64,000 nucleotides of DNA from Prochlorococcus sp. AG-402-I23 (lineage in GTDB: Bacteria > Cyanobacteriota > Cyanobacteriia > PCC-6307 > Cyanobiaceae). Position 1 is the stretch's first letter; every line of letters starts with the position of its first letter. Location: NCBI GenBank assembly GCA_003216915.1, contig QCIB01000004.1, positions 1 through 64,000 of the forward strand, in the 5' to 3' direction. Positions 27,949-37,236 of this stretch are shown here, piece by piece. The notes below the pieces were generated by a model. The model was not told the DNA's origin and ran no database searches. It saw only the letters and a list, made by a program, of their open reading frames with translations. The position numbers and the translations under genes were made by a program.

Positions 27949-28575
27949 TTTATCTTTTTCATTGATTAGTTAAATCTTGAGATAATTTATTTAAATTACT
28001 GATATTTGAATAATAGATGCAAAATTTAAAAATAAACTCAAATTTAAGGCTTCACTAATCAACTTTATTAGATCTTGGAGAGTATTAATTTTCTAATTAA
28101 TTACAATTTCTTTATCCATCTGCTCAGTGCATAAAACGATTTAGAGAGAAAGTTTAATAATGAGAAAACCAGATTTTTCTTGATTTCAAAATACAAATTA
28201 TGCTTTCTCATGTGATGAGAAGGAAATATATCTGAAAATTAATAAAAAATAATAAATAGCTCAAATTCTTAAATTCATCCCCCTTTGATATTTTTCCCCT
28301 TTGCTAAATGTAGTTAGCCTTTTTAAGGCTAACTACAGTGCCACCAATGCTTTTAGCTGTTTTCTAAATGAAGAGGCTATTTTTTATAAATGAAAAAGCT
28401 TGGCTATAAAAATAAATAATGTTGCTAAAAATGTCCCTAAAATTTGTATAAAGCTTTGCCCCGCCAGCATTTTCGGTTGCCGTATTTGTATTTGCTCCAT
28501 ATGATGTGGAAGTTCGAGGTTTAAAACTCGATTTAAATCTTTTTTTTTTAAACCTTTGCTTTAATTTAAATTTCA
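27949..28575. other. gene-poor stretch between glgX and hupB
   Basis: About 630 bases with no convincing gene. It must carry divergent promoters for glgX and hupB. It contains a 7-bp hairpin TTCTCAT-GTG-ATGAGAA near 28205, the perfect 13-bp palindrome at 28309, and one weak minus-strand ORF at 28364. No tRNA, riboswitch or CRISPR pattern is seen. An unannotated small RNA is possible. Confidence 0.5.
28309..28337. repeat. perfect 13-bp palindrome with 3-base loop
   Basis: TGTAGTTAGCCTT and AAGGCTAACTACA are exact reverse complements around TTT. It is the strongest isolated hairpin noticed in the window. No T-run of 4 or more follows on the plus strand (CAGTGCC follows), so a standard terminator is unlikely in that direction. 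It could be a bidirectional transcript end, an operator or a small-RNA hairpin. Confidence 0.6.
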
Positions 28576-28576
28576 A
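28364..28576 (-). CDS. doubtful 70-residue ORF antisense to the hupB leader
   Basis: The frame starts with TTG at 28576, whose last base is the first base of the hupB start codon, and has no internal methionine. The N-terminus is very Lys/Phe-rich, probably because the DNA is AT-rich, but the middle (SSFKPRTSTSYGANTNTATE) and a hydrophobic end look protein-like. No recognised family and no clear ribosome binding site. It could be a decayed gene fragment. Probably not a real gene as drawn. Confidence 0.2.
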   Translation of the reverse strand: MKFKLKQRFKKKRFKSSFKPRTSTSYGANTNTATENAGGAKLYTNFRDIFSNIIYFYSQAFSFIKNSLFI

Positions 28577-28851
28577 TGAACAAAGCTGATTTAGTAAATC
28601 TTGTTGCAGCTCGTACAGAGCTCACAAAAACGGATGTTTCTTTAGTTGTTGATGCAGCTATTGAAACTATTGTTGATTCAGTAGTGGAAGGCAAAAAAGT
28701 CTCTTTACTAGGATTTGGTTCTTTCGAACCAAGAGATCGTTCTGCAAGACAGGGATTAAACCCTAAGACAGGCGAAAAAATAGCAATACCTGCTAAAAGA
28801 GTTCCAACATTCTCTGCAGGTAAACTTTTTAAGGATAGAGTTCAAGGGTAA
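28576..28851 (+). CDS. hupB: DNA-binding protein HU
   Basis: HU/IHF-family nucleoid protein, 91 residues. MNKADLVNLVAARTELTKTD, then the LLGFGSFEPRDRSARQGLNP signature at the base of the DNA-binding arm, and IPAKRVPTFSAGKLFKD at the end. ATG start at 28576. Monocistronic by appearance, with a terminator hairpin 30 bases downstream. Confidence 0.96.
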   Translation: MNKADLVNLVAARTELTKTDVSLVVDAAIETIVDSVVEGKKVSLLGFGSFEPRDRSARQGLNPKTGEKIAIPAKRVPTFSAGKLFKDRVQG

Positions 28852-28881
28852 TCTTTTTAATCTATTTCTTCCCTTAATAAC

Positions 28882-28909
28882 AAGGTGCTCTTTTAGGGCA
28901 TCTTTTTTT
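28882..28909 (+). terminator. rho-independent terminator of hupB
   Basis: AAGGTGCTC pairs with GGGCATCTT (two G-U pairs) around TTTTA, directly followed by a run of seven T that includes the last two stem bases. It lies 30 bases after the hupB stop, as expected for its transcript end. Confidence 0.7.
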
Positions 28910-28985
28910 ATTGCAATAAAATGCAATTAGCACTATGTCCAAAACTCCTGCCGAAGTATCCAAAATTTTGAAATCTTAAAAAGTA

Positions 28986-29297
28986 ATGAAATTTTTAACT
29001 ATTTTATTCTTAAAATTTTTATTATTATCAAATTTCCTTATGGCAGAGACAATACAAACAAAGTCTAAGATTTTAAAACAATCTAGTGATTGTTTTAAAG
29101 ATTCTCAAACCCCATTATGTAAAGAATTAGTTTCTGAAATAGAAAAACTTCAATTAGTAATATTTGATCAAAATAGATTCAAATGTCAATCTAGTTTATT
29201 GGGGCTGCAAACGGAAATTATTGAAGCTTATTTTTTTAATAATTCCTCAAATGAGAGAATTTCATTAATGATGCCATATGTGATTAAAAATTGTTAA
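28986..29297 (+). CDS. hypothetical exported protein
   Basis: A 103-residue protein not recognised. Residues 1-20 are a typical signal peptide (MKFLTILFLKFLLLSNFLMA), with a likely cut after LMA. The mature part is short and has cysteines at about positions 37, 45, 63 and 103, an even number that could form disulfides in an oxidising compartment. ATG start at 28986. It is first in a run of three small plus-strand genes. Confidence 0.6.
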   Translation: MKFLTILFLKFLLLSNFLMAETIQTKSKILKQSSDCFKDSQTPLCKELVSEIEKLQLVIFDQNRFKCQSSLLGLQTEIIEAYFFNNSSNERISLMMPYVIKNC

Positions 29298-29351
29298 TTA
29301 TTAAAATAATTTATTTTTTTGGAATATTATAAACTTGTTATTTAATTTGTA

Positions 29352-29606
29352 ATGGTAAAAGGTTTCTCTGATAATGAAGTAAAGTATAATACTCAAAATA
29401 CTCAAATAAAAGAAACAAAAAAAGGAAAAAAAGGCTTAGCAGCTTTTCTTAAAGGCAAAAAATTTACTTACACTTTGCCAGGTAAAAAACAAATAAATAT
29501 TTTTGGATCATTAGTACTAGGTTTAAATTTAATTTTAATATTGTTAGTCATCCTTTATTTAAAGAATCAAGAATTCCATGACTTTGTATTTAATGTTGGT
29601 CGTTAG
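29352..29606 (+). CDS. hypothetical single-pass membrane protein
   Basis: An 84-residue protein, not recognised. The N-terminal half is basic (KETKKGKKGLAAFLKGKK), followed by a YTLPGKKQ segment and one TM helix at about 55-70 (LVLGLNLILILLVILYL). Topology is probably N-in. ATG start at 29352, 54 bases after the preceding gene. Confidence 0.55.
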   Translation: MVKGFSDNEVKYNTQNTQIKETKKGKKGLAAFLKGKKFTYTLPGKKQINIFGSLVLGLNLILILLVILYLKNQEFHDFVFNVGR

Positions 29607-29664
29607 CTATATTTTTAGATCGAAAAATTTTATTAGATGATATATTTAAATTTTAGAATATCTT

Positions 29665-29922
29665 ATGAAGGTAGTTAATTTAGTTTCTCAAGTATTTTTT
29701 TTGTTAATAACTGTTCTATTTTTGATATATTTTCTAACAGGTTATGACTCTGCTTTTGAGGCAGACCAAAATTGTCATTCATATCTTTCAAGTTACAATA
29801 ACCTATCTGGAAATTATGGTTGTGATCATGATACTGAGACACATCAGTGGATACTTTACGAGTCCAATGAAAGTAAAGAACCAGCAAAAATTATTAAGAA
29901 ATTTAGGTATAAGTTTTTATAA
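29665..29922 (+). CDS. hypothetical small membrane-anchored protein
   Basis: An 85-residue protein, not recognised. One N-terminal TM helix or uncleaved signal (about 6-26), then a soluble part with two cysteines and several His/Asp/Glu (FEADQNCHSYLSS, GCDHDTETHQW). The latter could bind a metal, but that is speculation. The last 6 bases overlap the convergent gene at 29917. Confidence 0.5.
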   Translation: MKVVNLVSQVFFLLITVLFLIYFLTGYDSAFEADQNCHSYLSSYNNLSGNYGCDHDTETHQWILYESNESKEPAKIIKKFRYKFL

Positions 29923-30129
29923 ATCAATTTTCTTATAAATAAACTTTGCAGATATAATAGAAATAATCGCTGTAGCTGTGAAAGTAAGATATTGATATAT
30001 GCTTCCTTCTAAGTAGATTTTATTTTTATATAGAGGAAAATCGATCAAAGATCCTAAAGTGCCCCAAATAATTACCCATACAGATATGTATAAGAATACT
30101 TTTATTGGATTAGATTTTTTTGCTTCCAT
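29917..30129 (-). CDS. hypothetical two-helix membrane protein next to hli
   Basis: A 70-residue protein with two hydrophobic helices (VFLYISVWVIIWGTLGSLI and LTFTATAIISIISAKFIY) and short basic ends. Not recognised as a named family. It lies 2 bases downstream of the hli gene on the same strand, so the two are almost certainly co-transcribed and a thylakoid role is plausible. Confidence 0.65.
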   Translation of the reverse strand: MEAKKSNPIKVFLYISVWVIIWGTLGSLIDFPLYKNKIYLEGSIYQYLTFTATAIISIISAKFIYKKIDL

Positions 30130-30131
30130 TT

Positions 30132-30377
30132 TTAATTAATACCAAAAATTGAAGAAGTAACAGGTCTGCCGCTAAAAACTAACTCAGTTAATATGAGCAT
30201 TAAGAATCCGATCATTGCTGCTCTGCCATTTACAAGTTCAGCATTGCTATTAAATCCAAAAACATTCTTTACTTCATCTCCCTGATTGTCTACCCATTTT
30301 GAGTATTCATTATCAGTTGATGATGTATTAGTAAAATCATCACTTTGATTTTCTATTGGAGAGCTATTTTCTTGCAT
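30132..30377 (-). CDS. hli: high-light-inducible protein (Hli/SCP)
   Basis: Single-helix chlorophyll-binding-like protein, 81 residues. The signature ELVNGRAAMIGFL spans 47-59, with E47, N50, R52 and M55 at the pigment-binding positions, followed by a hydrophobic helix. The N-terminal 40 residues are acidic and Ser/Asn-rich. Hli proteins protect photosystems during high light and stress (established). ATG start at 30377. It is co-directional with the membrane gene at 29917. Confidence 0.92.
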   Translation of the reverse strand: MQENSSPIENQSDDFTNTSSTDNEYSKWVDNQGDEVKNVFGFNSNAELVNGRAAMIGFLMLILTELVFSGRPVTSSIFGIN

Positions 30378-30438
30378 AGAGCTTTTATATTTATTTTAGT
30401 AATTTTAAAACTAATTTATCATTAAATTAAAGTCGAAA

Positions 30439-31458
30439 TTAAAAAAAAATTAAGACAAAAATTAAGACAAAAATTATTATCCATAAAAATTGTAATCTCA
30501 AAATTAATTGACAAATTAATTTAATTTTCTCTCCAGTGCAATCACCTCCATTCGCATTGATGATTGGCTTTTTAATAATCTCATTTTTATATTTACTTTC
30601 CCCACCCAATTTTATCCCAGAAATATAAGCAAATATAGCTTCTGAAATCCCAGCATTAGGCGAATCATATTTTTTACCATCAAGATAGCTTTTTTTTATG
30701 ATTGATCCATACTCATTAATTTTGGGACTAACTAAAGGCAATGTGATTAAAACTAATCTTGAAGGAACAAATGTAAAAATATCTTCGATTTTTGCACTGA
30801 AAAAACCTAAATATTTAAAATGATCATATTTGTAACCTATCATTGAATCTAAAGTACTTATAGCTTTATAAGAAAAACCAAGTGATAAAGGCCCTGGCAG
30901 AAAAATTGAAAATTTCATAAAAAAAATTCCAATAAAAATCCAAAATAATGGCCCAAATATTCCATCAACAGAATTTTCGGTAAGACTCTCTGTACTTGAT
31001 CTCAAAAGATGTTCTAAAGAAGATGAACTTACATCCCTACTTACTATCCTTTGTACCTTCTCTTTTATTATTCTCTTATTTTGGTCATTAATCTCTTCGC
31101 GTTCTATTAACTCTTTAATCTCTTTCACACTTGAAATAAGTCCCTTAGTCGCAATACAACTTGAAAGGCCAAAAAAAATTAACAATCCACCAAAAAAATT
31201 ATTTCTTGATTGCACATAACTGAGCTCTATCAATTTTCCGAAACCAAAACTCATTCCAATGGTGGATACAGCTATGATTAAACCTCCCCAAAACAATATA
31301 TTTTTATTTTTACTAAAATTTTTTATGAGGTAATCAGATATTTTTTTTATGTAAAAGCCAATTACTTGAACGGGGTGTATCAAGAATCTTGGATCGCCGA
31401 TAAATAAATCAAAACCAATTGATCCAAGGAATATTAAAAATAAATTTATTTCAGCCAA
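30439..31458 (-). CDS. cobD: adenosylcobinamide-phosphate synthase CobD/CbiB
   Basis: Integral membrane enzyme of cobamide synthesis that attaches the aminopropanol arm. [23 protein letters not shown] at the N-terminus and [16 protein letters not shown] in the middle are family hallmarks; [21 protein letters not shown] follows. Length 339. The 5' end overlaps the end of ilvC by 13 bases, so the two are likely transcribed together although their pathways are unrelated. Confidence 0.93.
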   Translation of the reverse strand: MAEINLFLIFLGSIGFDLFIGDPRFLIHPVQVIGFYIKKISDYLIKNFSKNKNILFWGGLIIAVSTIGMSFGFGKLIELSYVQSRNNFFGGLLIFFGLSSCIATKGLISSVKEIKELIEREEINDQNKRIIKEKVQRIVSRDVSSSSLEHLLRSSTESLTENSVDGIFGPLFWIFIGIFFMKFSIFLPGPLSLGFSYKAISTLDSMIGYKYDHFKYLGFFSAKIEDIFTFVPSRLVLITLPLVSPKINEYGSIIKKSYLDGKKYDSPNAGISEAIFAYISGIKLGGESKYKNEIIKKPIINANGGDCTGEKIKLICQLILRLQFLWIIIFVLIFVLIFF

Positions 31459-32435
31459 CTGAACATCGAGCGCAATCCTTTACCTACTTTCTCAATTTCA
31501 TGTTTTGAGTTCTCTTCTCTTAATTTTGTCATTAAGGGTTTGTTTTTATCGCATTCTTCAACAAAATTCTTAGCGAAAGTTCCATCTTGAATATCTTTTA
31601 GAATTTTTTGCATTTCTTTCTTTGTATCACTATTGATAAGTCTTTTACCGCTTACATAATCTCCATATTCTGCAGTATTTGAAATGGAATCTCTCATTTG
31701 AGATAAGCCTCCCTTCACCATTAAATCAACAATAAGTTTAACTTCATGTAAGCATTCGAAGTAAGCAAGTTCGGGCTGATATCCTGCCTCTACAAGAGTT
31801 TCGAAGCCTGATTTGACGAGCTCTGATAATCCTCCGCACAAAACCGCTTGTTCGCCAAATAAATCAGTTTCTGTTTCTTCTTTAAAATTTGTTTCAAGAA
31901 TCCCAGCTCTCGTTCCACCAATCCCTTTAGCGTAAGCCATTGCCAATGATCTTGCCCCTCCGGAAGAATCCTGTTCAACTGCAAACAGTGCTGGAACTCC
32001 TTGGCCATTCTGATATTCCCAACGAACAGTGTGTCCAGGTCCTTTTGGGGCAATCATTACAACATCCACAAAACTAGGAGGCTTGATAAGTCCGAATCTT
32101 ATATTGAAGCCGTGAGCAAAACTTAGTATCTTTCCTTCTTTTAAGTTTGGTTCTATTTCTTTAAGGTAAACATCTTTCTGAAACTCATCGGGGAGGAGAA
32201 CCATAATCCAGTCTGCTTTTTCGCAAGCTTCAGAAACGCTAAAGACTTTTAGACCATCGCTAATAGCTTTGCTTTCAGACTTACTTCCTTTATATAATCC
32301 AACAATTACATCCATACCGCTATCTTTAAGATTTAGGGCATGTGCATGACCTTGTGATCCATATCCAATAATCGCTATTGTTTTATTATTTAAAAGACTT
32401 AGATCTGCATCTGTGTCGTAAAAGAGTTGGGTCAT
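31446..32435 (-). CDS. ilvC: ketol-acid reductoisomerase (class I)
   Basis: Branched-chain amino acid synthesis: alkyl migration and NADPH reduction of acetolactate. GYGSQG (24-29) is the nucleotide loop, AHGFNIRFG and [12 protein letters not shown] are active-site strands, and the C-terminal knotted domain has [19 protein letters not shown] and [18 protein letters not shown]. Length 329 is class I. ATG start at 32435 with a 110-base upstream gap that should carry the promoter for ilvC-cobD. Confidence 0.97.
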   Translation of the reverse strand: MTQLFYDTDADLSLLNNKTIAIIGYGSQGHAHALNLKDSGMDVIVGLYKGSKSESKAISDGLKVFSVSEACEKADWIMVLLPDEFQKDVYLKEIEPNLKEGKILSFAHGFNIRFGLIKPPSFVDVVMIAPKGPGHTVRWEYQNGQGVPALFAVEQDSSGGARSLAMAYAKGIGGTRAGILETNFKEETETDLFGEQAVLCGGLSELVKSGFETLVEAGYQPELAYFECLHEVKLIVDLMVKGGLSQMRDSISNTAEYGDYVSGKRLINSDTKKEMQKILKDIQDGTFAKNFVEECDKNKPLMTKLREENSKHEIEKVGKGLRSMFSWLK

Positions 32436-32545
32436 TAGTTGTAGCTTCTTTGCATTTGATAGTTATTATTTTAGACATTAAGGTGGCAATAAACCAAAAA
32501 AATTATTAATTTAAAAATTAAAATTAAAATATTAATTTAGAAAGT

Positions 32546-33157
32546 TTAGGACTGATTTGCTTCGCTTGGATGTGTAATTACTCTATCAATTAATCCATAA
32601 TTTTTTGCTTCTTCAGCACTTAGAAAATAATCTCTATCAGTATCCTTTTCAATTTTCTCAAATGATTGGCCTGTCATATCTGCCATAGACATGTTTAACA
32701 TATCTTTAATTCTTAAAATTTCCTTAGCTTCTATTTCAATATCACTTGCTTGGCGTTGAGATGTCCCTCCTAAGGGTTGATGAATCATTATTCTGCTGTG
32801 GGGCAAAGCAACTCTTTTACCTTTTGTACCAGCGGCCAATAGGAATGCTCCCATGGAGGCTGCTAGGCCTACGCATATGGTTACTACATCACTTTTTACG
32901 TATTTAATAGTGTCATAAATTGCCAAGCCTGCAGTTACTGATCCTCCTGGGCTATTTATATACAGATAGATAGGTTTGGAACTATCATCAGAATCTAAAT
33001 AAAGCATTTGTGCAACAAGGCTATTAGCAATACCATCATTCACTTCTTGTCCAAGAAAAAGAATTCTTTCAACACCTAGTCTTGTATATATGTCGACCCA
33101 TCTTTCGTATTGACTTCCTGGAAGTCTGTAAGGCACGCTTGGAGTTCCTATTGGCAT
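32546..33157 (-). CDS. clpP: ATP-dependent Clp protease proteolytic subunit (active ClpP, ClpP3-like)
   Basis: Serine protease subunit of 203 residues. The triad is complete: S101 in GLAASMGA, H126 in RIMIHQP, and D176 in DTDRDYF. It lies 24 bases downstream of the ClpR-like gene. In cyanobacteria ClpR and ClpP3 assemble together into one mixed core (established), and the gene order suggests the same here. Confidence 0.95.
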   Translation of the reverse strand: MPIGTPSVPYRLPGSQYERWVDIYTRLGVERILFLGQEVNDGIANSLVAQMLYLDSDDSSKPIYLYINSPGGSVTAGLAIYDTIKYVKSDVVTICVGLAASMGAFLLAAGTKGKRVALPHSRIMIHQPLGGTSQRQASDIEIEAKEILRIKDMLNMSMADMTGQSFEKIEKDTDRDYFLSAEEAKNYGLIDRVITHPSEANQS

Positions 33158-33181
33158 GATTTTAAAATAGTTTTGTGAGTG

Positions 33182-33853
33182 TTAAATTTTATTTGGTAGA
33201 TCTTTTTGACTTGTGAGTATTCTATCGATAACTCCATAATCTAGGGCTTCTTGAGGGTTGAGATAACTCATCCTGTCAGAGTCTTTTGAGAGTTCTTCGA
33301 TGGTCTTTCCAGTATTACGAGATAAAATCTCCAGCATTGATTTTTTATTTTTCAAAACTTCCTCAGCTCTTATTTGGATATCAGTTGCTTGGCCTCTTGC
33401 TCCGCTTATAGGTTGATGCAAAACAATAGAAGCATGTGGAAGAGCGGCCCTTTGCCCCTTAGTGCCAGATGAAAGAATAACTGCAGCAGTCCCCATTGCT
33501 TGTCCGATACATATAGTGTGTACTGGAGGCTTAATATAGCTTATTGTATCGCAGATAGCGAAAGCTTCTGTTTCAAAACCTACTGCGTCACCAGTGTACC
33601 AACTTGTCCCAGTTGAATTGATATAGAAATAGATTGGTTTTTCTGGATCCTCAAACTCTAAATAAAGAAGTTGAGCAATGATTAGCTCAGTAACATCCAT
33701 TCCTAGTTGTCTTTTCGCATCATCATCTGAAAATAATGGTAAACCAAGATAAACAATTCGCTCTTTCAGTAAAAGAGAGGGAAGATCTGGGGGCGGGGTC
33801 CTCATAACGGTGTTTTCGCCGTAATAAGGAGCAGATACAGTCATTTGTATCAC
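33182..33853 (-). CDS. clpR: ClpR, inactive ClpP-like subunit
   Basis: A 223-residue ClpP paralogue. At the position of the catalytic serine the motif reads IGQAMGTAAV, with G121 instead of Ser, while the histidine (H146 in IVLHQP) remains, so this subunit should be proteolytically dead. An extension around TGTSWYTGDAVGFETEA (81-97) is absent from the active neighbour and typical of ClpR. ATG start at 33853. First in the clpR-clpP3 pair. Confidence 0.9.
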   Translation of the reverse strand: MIQMTVSAPYYGENTVMRTPPPDLPSLLLKERIVYLGLPLFSDDDAKRQLGMDVTELIIAQLLYLEFEDPEKPIYFYINSTGTSWYTGDAVGFETEAFAICDTISYIKPPVHTICIGQAMGTAAVILSSGTKGQRAALPHASIVLHQPISGARGQATDIQIRAEEVLKNKKSMLEILSRNTGKTIEELSKDSDRMSYLNPQEALDYGVIDRILTSQKDLPNKI

Positions 33854-33884
33854 AAAATTAAGATTGAACTGATTCTAGCTAGAT

Positions 33885-34994
33885 TTAGCCCTGTGTCGCT
33901 GGTGATTTAAAAGATTTGTTTGACTCAGGATTATTTATTAGTTTTCCAAAGACCATTCTTCCAGTAGGAGTTTGTAATGCTCCTGTGATGACAATATCTA
34001 ATCTGCTTCCAACAAAATTCTTTGCCTCATCAATAACAACCATTGTGCCGTCATCTAAATATCCAATACCTTGCATTTCTTCTTTGCCTTCTCTCACAAT
34101 TTTTATATTAAGTGACTCTCCTGGTTGTACTTCTGGCCTTAAAGCAATAACCAAATCACTCAAATTCATAACTTTTAATTCTTTAACTTCAGCGATCTGA
34201 GAAAGATTATAATCAGCCGTAATTAAAGTTCCTGTCATATCCTCAGTAATTTTAAGGAGTTTTTCATCTACCCCATTACCTTCATACTTTGTTGGGTTTA
34301 TTACAAGTCTTCTCCCATATAAATCTCTTAATTCTTTTAATAACTTGAGCCCTCTTCTGCCTTTCGACCTTTTTTCATTACTGCTTGAGTCAGCTAAAGT
34401 TTGTAATTCATCAATTACACTTTGAGCAACAATTAATTGCCCTTCCAATAAGCCGCAACTTAATAAACCATTGATTCTTCCATCAATAATTACGCTAGTA
34501 TCTAGAATTTTTGGACTTGCAGCAGGGAGAATTCCTTCATTGACAAGATATGCATCAGTGTTATTTGGATTGAATAATCTCAATAATGTCCTTCCATGGG
34601 TATCTGCCAACTTATAACCAAGCACACCAAAGAAAATGTTGCTTAAAATGGCCGATAAAGGTTTTGCGAAAAAAACCTCTCTAGGGAAGGGAATTAATAG
34701 TATTGGAGCAAGTAGGAGATTCGCAACAAGTAATCCTAAAATTAATCCAACAGACCTACTTATTAGTAAGTCCGTAGGCATTGTTCTTATTTGATCAAGA
34801 AAAGTCTTTCTAAGTTGAAGGAATACAAAACCAGCTGCTAATCCTACAAAAAAACCAATTATTGCTAAAACAATTCTAAAACCTTCTACATTAGATACCT
34901 GTTTGAGTATGTCTACTGGCAATAAATCAACACCAAGCCACCCTGAAGCAGCCCCAGACAATACAAATAAAATTAATACTAAGATATCGGTCAT
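33885..34994 (-). CDS. membrane-anchored PIN-TRAM domain protein (YacL family)
   Basis: A 369-residue protein with about four TM helices in residues 1-130, a PIN nuclease-like domain (161-275) and a TRAM RNA-binding domain (about 292-355). PIN acidic residues are present: D165 (ILDTSVIIDG), E196 (VIDELQ), D243 and D261 (LITADYN). The layout matches Bacillus YacL. Predicted role is a membrane-tethered ribonuclease; the substrate is unknown. It is 31 bases upstream of clpR on the same strand. Confidence 0.88.
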   Translation of the reverse strand: MTDILVLILFVLSGAASGWLGVDLLPVDILKQVSNVEGFRIVLAIIGFFVGLAAGFVFLQLRKTFLDQIRTMPTDLLISRSVGLILGLLVANLLLAPILLIPFPREVFFAKPLSAILSNIFFGVLGYKLADTHGRTLLRLFNPNNTDAYLVNEGILPAASPKILDTSVIIDGRINGLLSCGLLEGQLIVAQSVIDELQTLADSSSNEKRSKGRRGLKLLKELRDLYGRRLVINPTKYEGNGVDEKLLKITEDMTGTLITADYNLSQIAEVKELKVMNLSDLVIALRPEVQPGESLNIKIVREGKEEMQGIGYLDDGTMVVIDEAKNFVGSRLDIVITGALQTPTGRMVFGKLINNPESNKSFKSPATQG

Positions 34995-35090
34995 ATCTAT
35001 AATCTACTAGGATTTATTAATTGAGTAAATAAGGATTTTATTTTTTTCGATCCTTAATACTTTTTTGGAGCTTAAAAATGAATTTAGATT

Positions 35091-36314
35091 ATGAATAAGT
35101 TTCCAAGAAGTGCTTATGTGCACATTCCTTTTTGCCACAGAAGGTGTTTTTATTGTGATTTTGCAGTTATTCCATTAGGAAACGAAGTTGAAACTTTAAA
35201 AGGTTATGGAAGCAAAACAGTTCAAGAGTATTTACAATTTTTATATAAAGAAATATTGTCAATTAAGCATAAATCACCTCTATCGACAATTTATATAGGA
35301 GGTGGTACACCATCAATTTTAGATCCTGCTCAAATCAAAGAATTAGTTGATCTTTTTAAAGAAAATTATGGAATTGACTATGGTGCTGAAATCACTATGG
35401 AGGTTGATCCAGCAAGTTTTACTCAAGATGATCTTTTCGGATTCATAAATGCTGGGATAAATAGATTTAGTCTTGGAGTACAAAGTTTTAATAATCAGAT
35501 ACTTCAAAAGTCGGGAAGGCGTCATTTGAAAGAAGATGCAGAGAAATCTTGTTTATGGTTGAAGAGAGAATATGATTCCGGGTTAATAAAAAGCTGGAGT
35601 TTAGACTTAATTCAAAACTTGCCACTAAGTGGATTTAAAGAATGGCAAGATGACTTAAAAAAAGCAATTACATTTTCTCCACCTCATCTATCTATTTACG
35701 ATTTAAATATTGAAAATGGCACTGTTTTTAAAAAATTAATTAATTTAGGAAAATTAAAACTCCCAAGTGATGAAGAAGCTTTTAGGAATAGTGAATCAAC
35801 CCATTTAATTTTAAAAAACTCAGGGTATTCAAGATATGAAATCTCAAACTATTGCCTTCCGCGACATCAGTCGAGACATAATAGAGTTTATTGGAGTGGT
35901 TTAGGCTGGTGGAGTTTTGGTCAAGGTTCCACTAGTTCACCTTGGGGGGAAAAGTTTACTCGACCAAGAGTTAGTAAAGAATATAAAGAATGGGTAACTA
36001 GACAAGACGAATTTAATTTAGATTTATCCCTAACTAATAAGGGGTTTGTTTATAAAGAACTTGATGAGAAAATAATGTTGGGATTAAGACTTAAAGAGGG
36101 TTTAGATATCAAAGAAGTGTTTAAAAAACAAAACTGGGAAAGCAATAAATTTGAAAGCAACTTCAGTAAATTGGTTGAAGAATGGGAAAGATTTCTTGAA
36201 AGTGGACTACTAGTAAGAAAGGGGAATAGATTCTTTTTAAGTGAGCCTAATGGCATGGAACTTAGTAATCAAGTTCTTGTTTCTATGTTTAAGTGGTGGG
36301 ATGAGATTAACTAA
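35091..36314 (+). CDS. hemW: HemW-like radical SAM protein (coproporphyrinogen III oxidase-like)
   Basis: Radical SAM protein of the HemN/HemW family, 407 residues. The iron-sulfur cluster motif CHRRCFYC gives C15, C19 and C22; YIGGGTPSIL and FSLGVQSFN are family segments, and a C-terminal HemN-type domain follows. HemW proteins are haem chaperones rather than true coproporphyrinogen oxidases (established for several members); genuine HemN cannot be wholly excluded. ATG start at 35091. The 3' end overlaps panB by 8 bases, tail to tail. Confidence 0.88.
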   Translation: MNKFPRSAYVHIPFCHRRCFYCDFAVIPLGNEVETLKGYGSKTVQEYLQFLYKEILSIKHKSPLSTIYIGGGTPSILDPAQIKELVDLFKENYGIDYGAEITMEVDPASFTQDDLFGFINAGINRFSLGVQSFNNQILQKSGRRHLKEDAEKSCLWLKREYDSGLIKSWSLDLIQNLPLSGFKEWQDDLKKAITFSPPHLSIYDLNIENGTVFKKLINLGKLKLPSDEEAFRNSESTHLILKNSGYSRYEISNYCLPRHQSRHNRVYWSGLGWWSFGQGSTSSPWGEKFTRPRVSKEYKEWVTRQDEFNLDLSLTNKGFVYKELDEKIMLGLRLKEGLDIKEVFKKQNWESNKFESNFSKLVEEWERFLESGLLVRKGNRFFLSEPNGMELSNQVLVSMFKWWDEIN

Positions 36315-37080
36315 GTCTTTCAGAGTCTACCCATTCTTTTAATTTATCCTTAAATAATTTCTTCCCTTGGATAATTGGTTGGCAAAATGGGGGTTGATCA
36401 TCATTGAGGCCTAACAAATCTGCAGTAACTCTTACTTGCCCATCGCAATAATTACCTGCGCCGATACCTATTGTGGGAATTGTTAAAGAATTTTGTATTT
36501 CCTTAGCAAGCAAATCAGGAATATGTTCAAGTACTATTGAAAAACATCCTAATTCTTCAAGAATTGAAGCCTCTTTCTTAATTTTTTCTTGGCTTGCTAA
36601 GCTTTCTCCTTGTTTTCTTAATCCAATATTTAGATAGCTTTGTGGTGTAAGACCTATATGACCCATAACAGGGATTCCCATTCTTATTAATCTAGAAATA
36701 ACTTTTTGTATTTCTGGTTCAGCTCCTTCCACTTTTACAGCTTTTGCATAAGTGCTCTGAATGATTTTCCCTGCATACTCAACAGCCTTATCCTCACCAC
36801 ATTGGTAAGTCAGAAAAGGCATATCTGAAACGACTAAAGGTTGTTCCTCAATTTTTTTCTTAAATCCTCTTGAAACAGCATTAGTATGATAAATTATGTT
36901 TTCTAAAGTTATTGGCAATGTCGATTTGTATCCTAAGCAGACCATTGCTAATGAATCTCCTACTAGTACGAGATCAACATTTGCTTGTTCTGCAATAGAT
37001 CCTGATATGGAGTCCCAGGCAGTTAGTGCAATGATTTTGCGAGATTTTTTTTTATAATTAACTAGGTCTGAAGGTAACAT
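36307..37080 (-). CDS. panB: 3-methyl-2-oxobutanoate hydroxymethyltransferase
   Basis: First step of pantothenate synthesis. Segments ALTAWDSISGSIAEQA, LVLVGDSLAMVCLG, VKVEGAE and MGHIGLTPQS are family motifs with the metal ligands near the two aspartates. Length 257 is typical. ATG start at 37080; the upstream gap holds the SRP RNA gene on the opposite strand, 47 bases away. Confidence 0.96.
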   Translation of the reverse strand: MLPSDLVNYKKKSRKIIALTAWDSISGSIAEQANVDLVLVGDSLAMVCLGYKSTLPITLENIIYHTNAVSRGFKKKIEEQPLVVSDMPFLTYQCGEDKAVEYAGKIIQSTYAKAVKVEGAEPEIQKVISRLIRMGIPVMGHIGLTPQSYLNIGLRKQGESLASQEKIKKEASILEELGCFSIVLEHIPDLLAKEIQNSLTIPTIGIGAGNYCDGQVRVTADLLGLNDDQPPFCQPIIQGKKLFKDKLKEWVDSERLS

Positions 37081-37127
37081 AATAAATTTATGTATCTTTT
37101 TTAATCAAGAATTGCTAATATGATTCT

Positions 37128-37221
37128 GACTCGGCCTTTCGCGGTTTTAACGCCTAAACCTGGTCAGGACCGGAAGGTAGCAGCCACAAGGGATGCTTGA
37201 GGCAGGCGAGATAACCGAGTC
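37128..37221 (+). ncRNA. ffs: signal recognition particle RNA (4.5S type)
   Basis: The conserved SRP core is present: GGTCAGGACCGGAAGGTAGC followed by AGCCACAAGGG, giving the domain IV tetraloop and asymmetric loop that bind Ffh. The ends GACTCGG and CCGAGTC pair to close the long hairpin, defining about 94 nt. It lies between panB and ftsZ. The gene for its partner Ffh begins at 63800. Confidence 0.96.
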
Positions 37222-37236
37222 ACTCTATTTTACCTT

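Noticed and set aside
28364-28576. 70-residue minus-strand ORF as a confident gene
   Set aside because: TTG start overlapping the hupB start codon, no internal Met, no ribosome binding site; kept only as a low-confidence feature.
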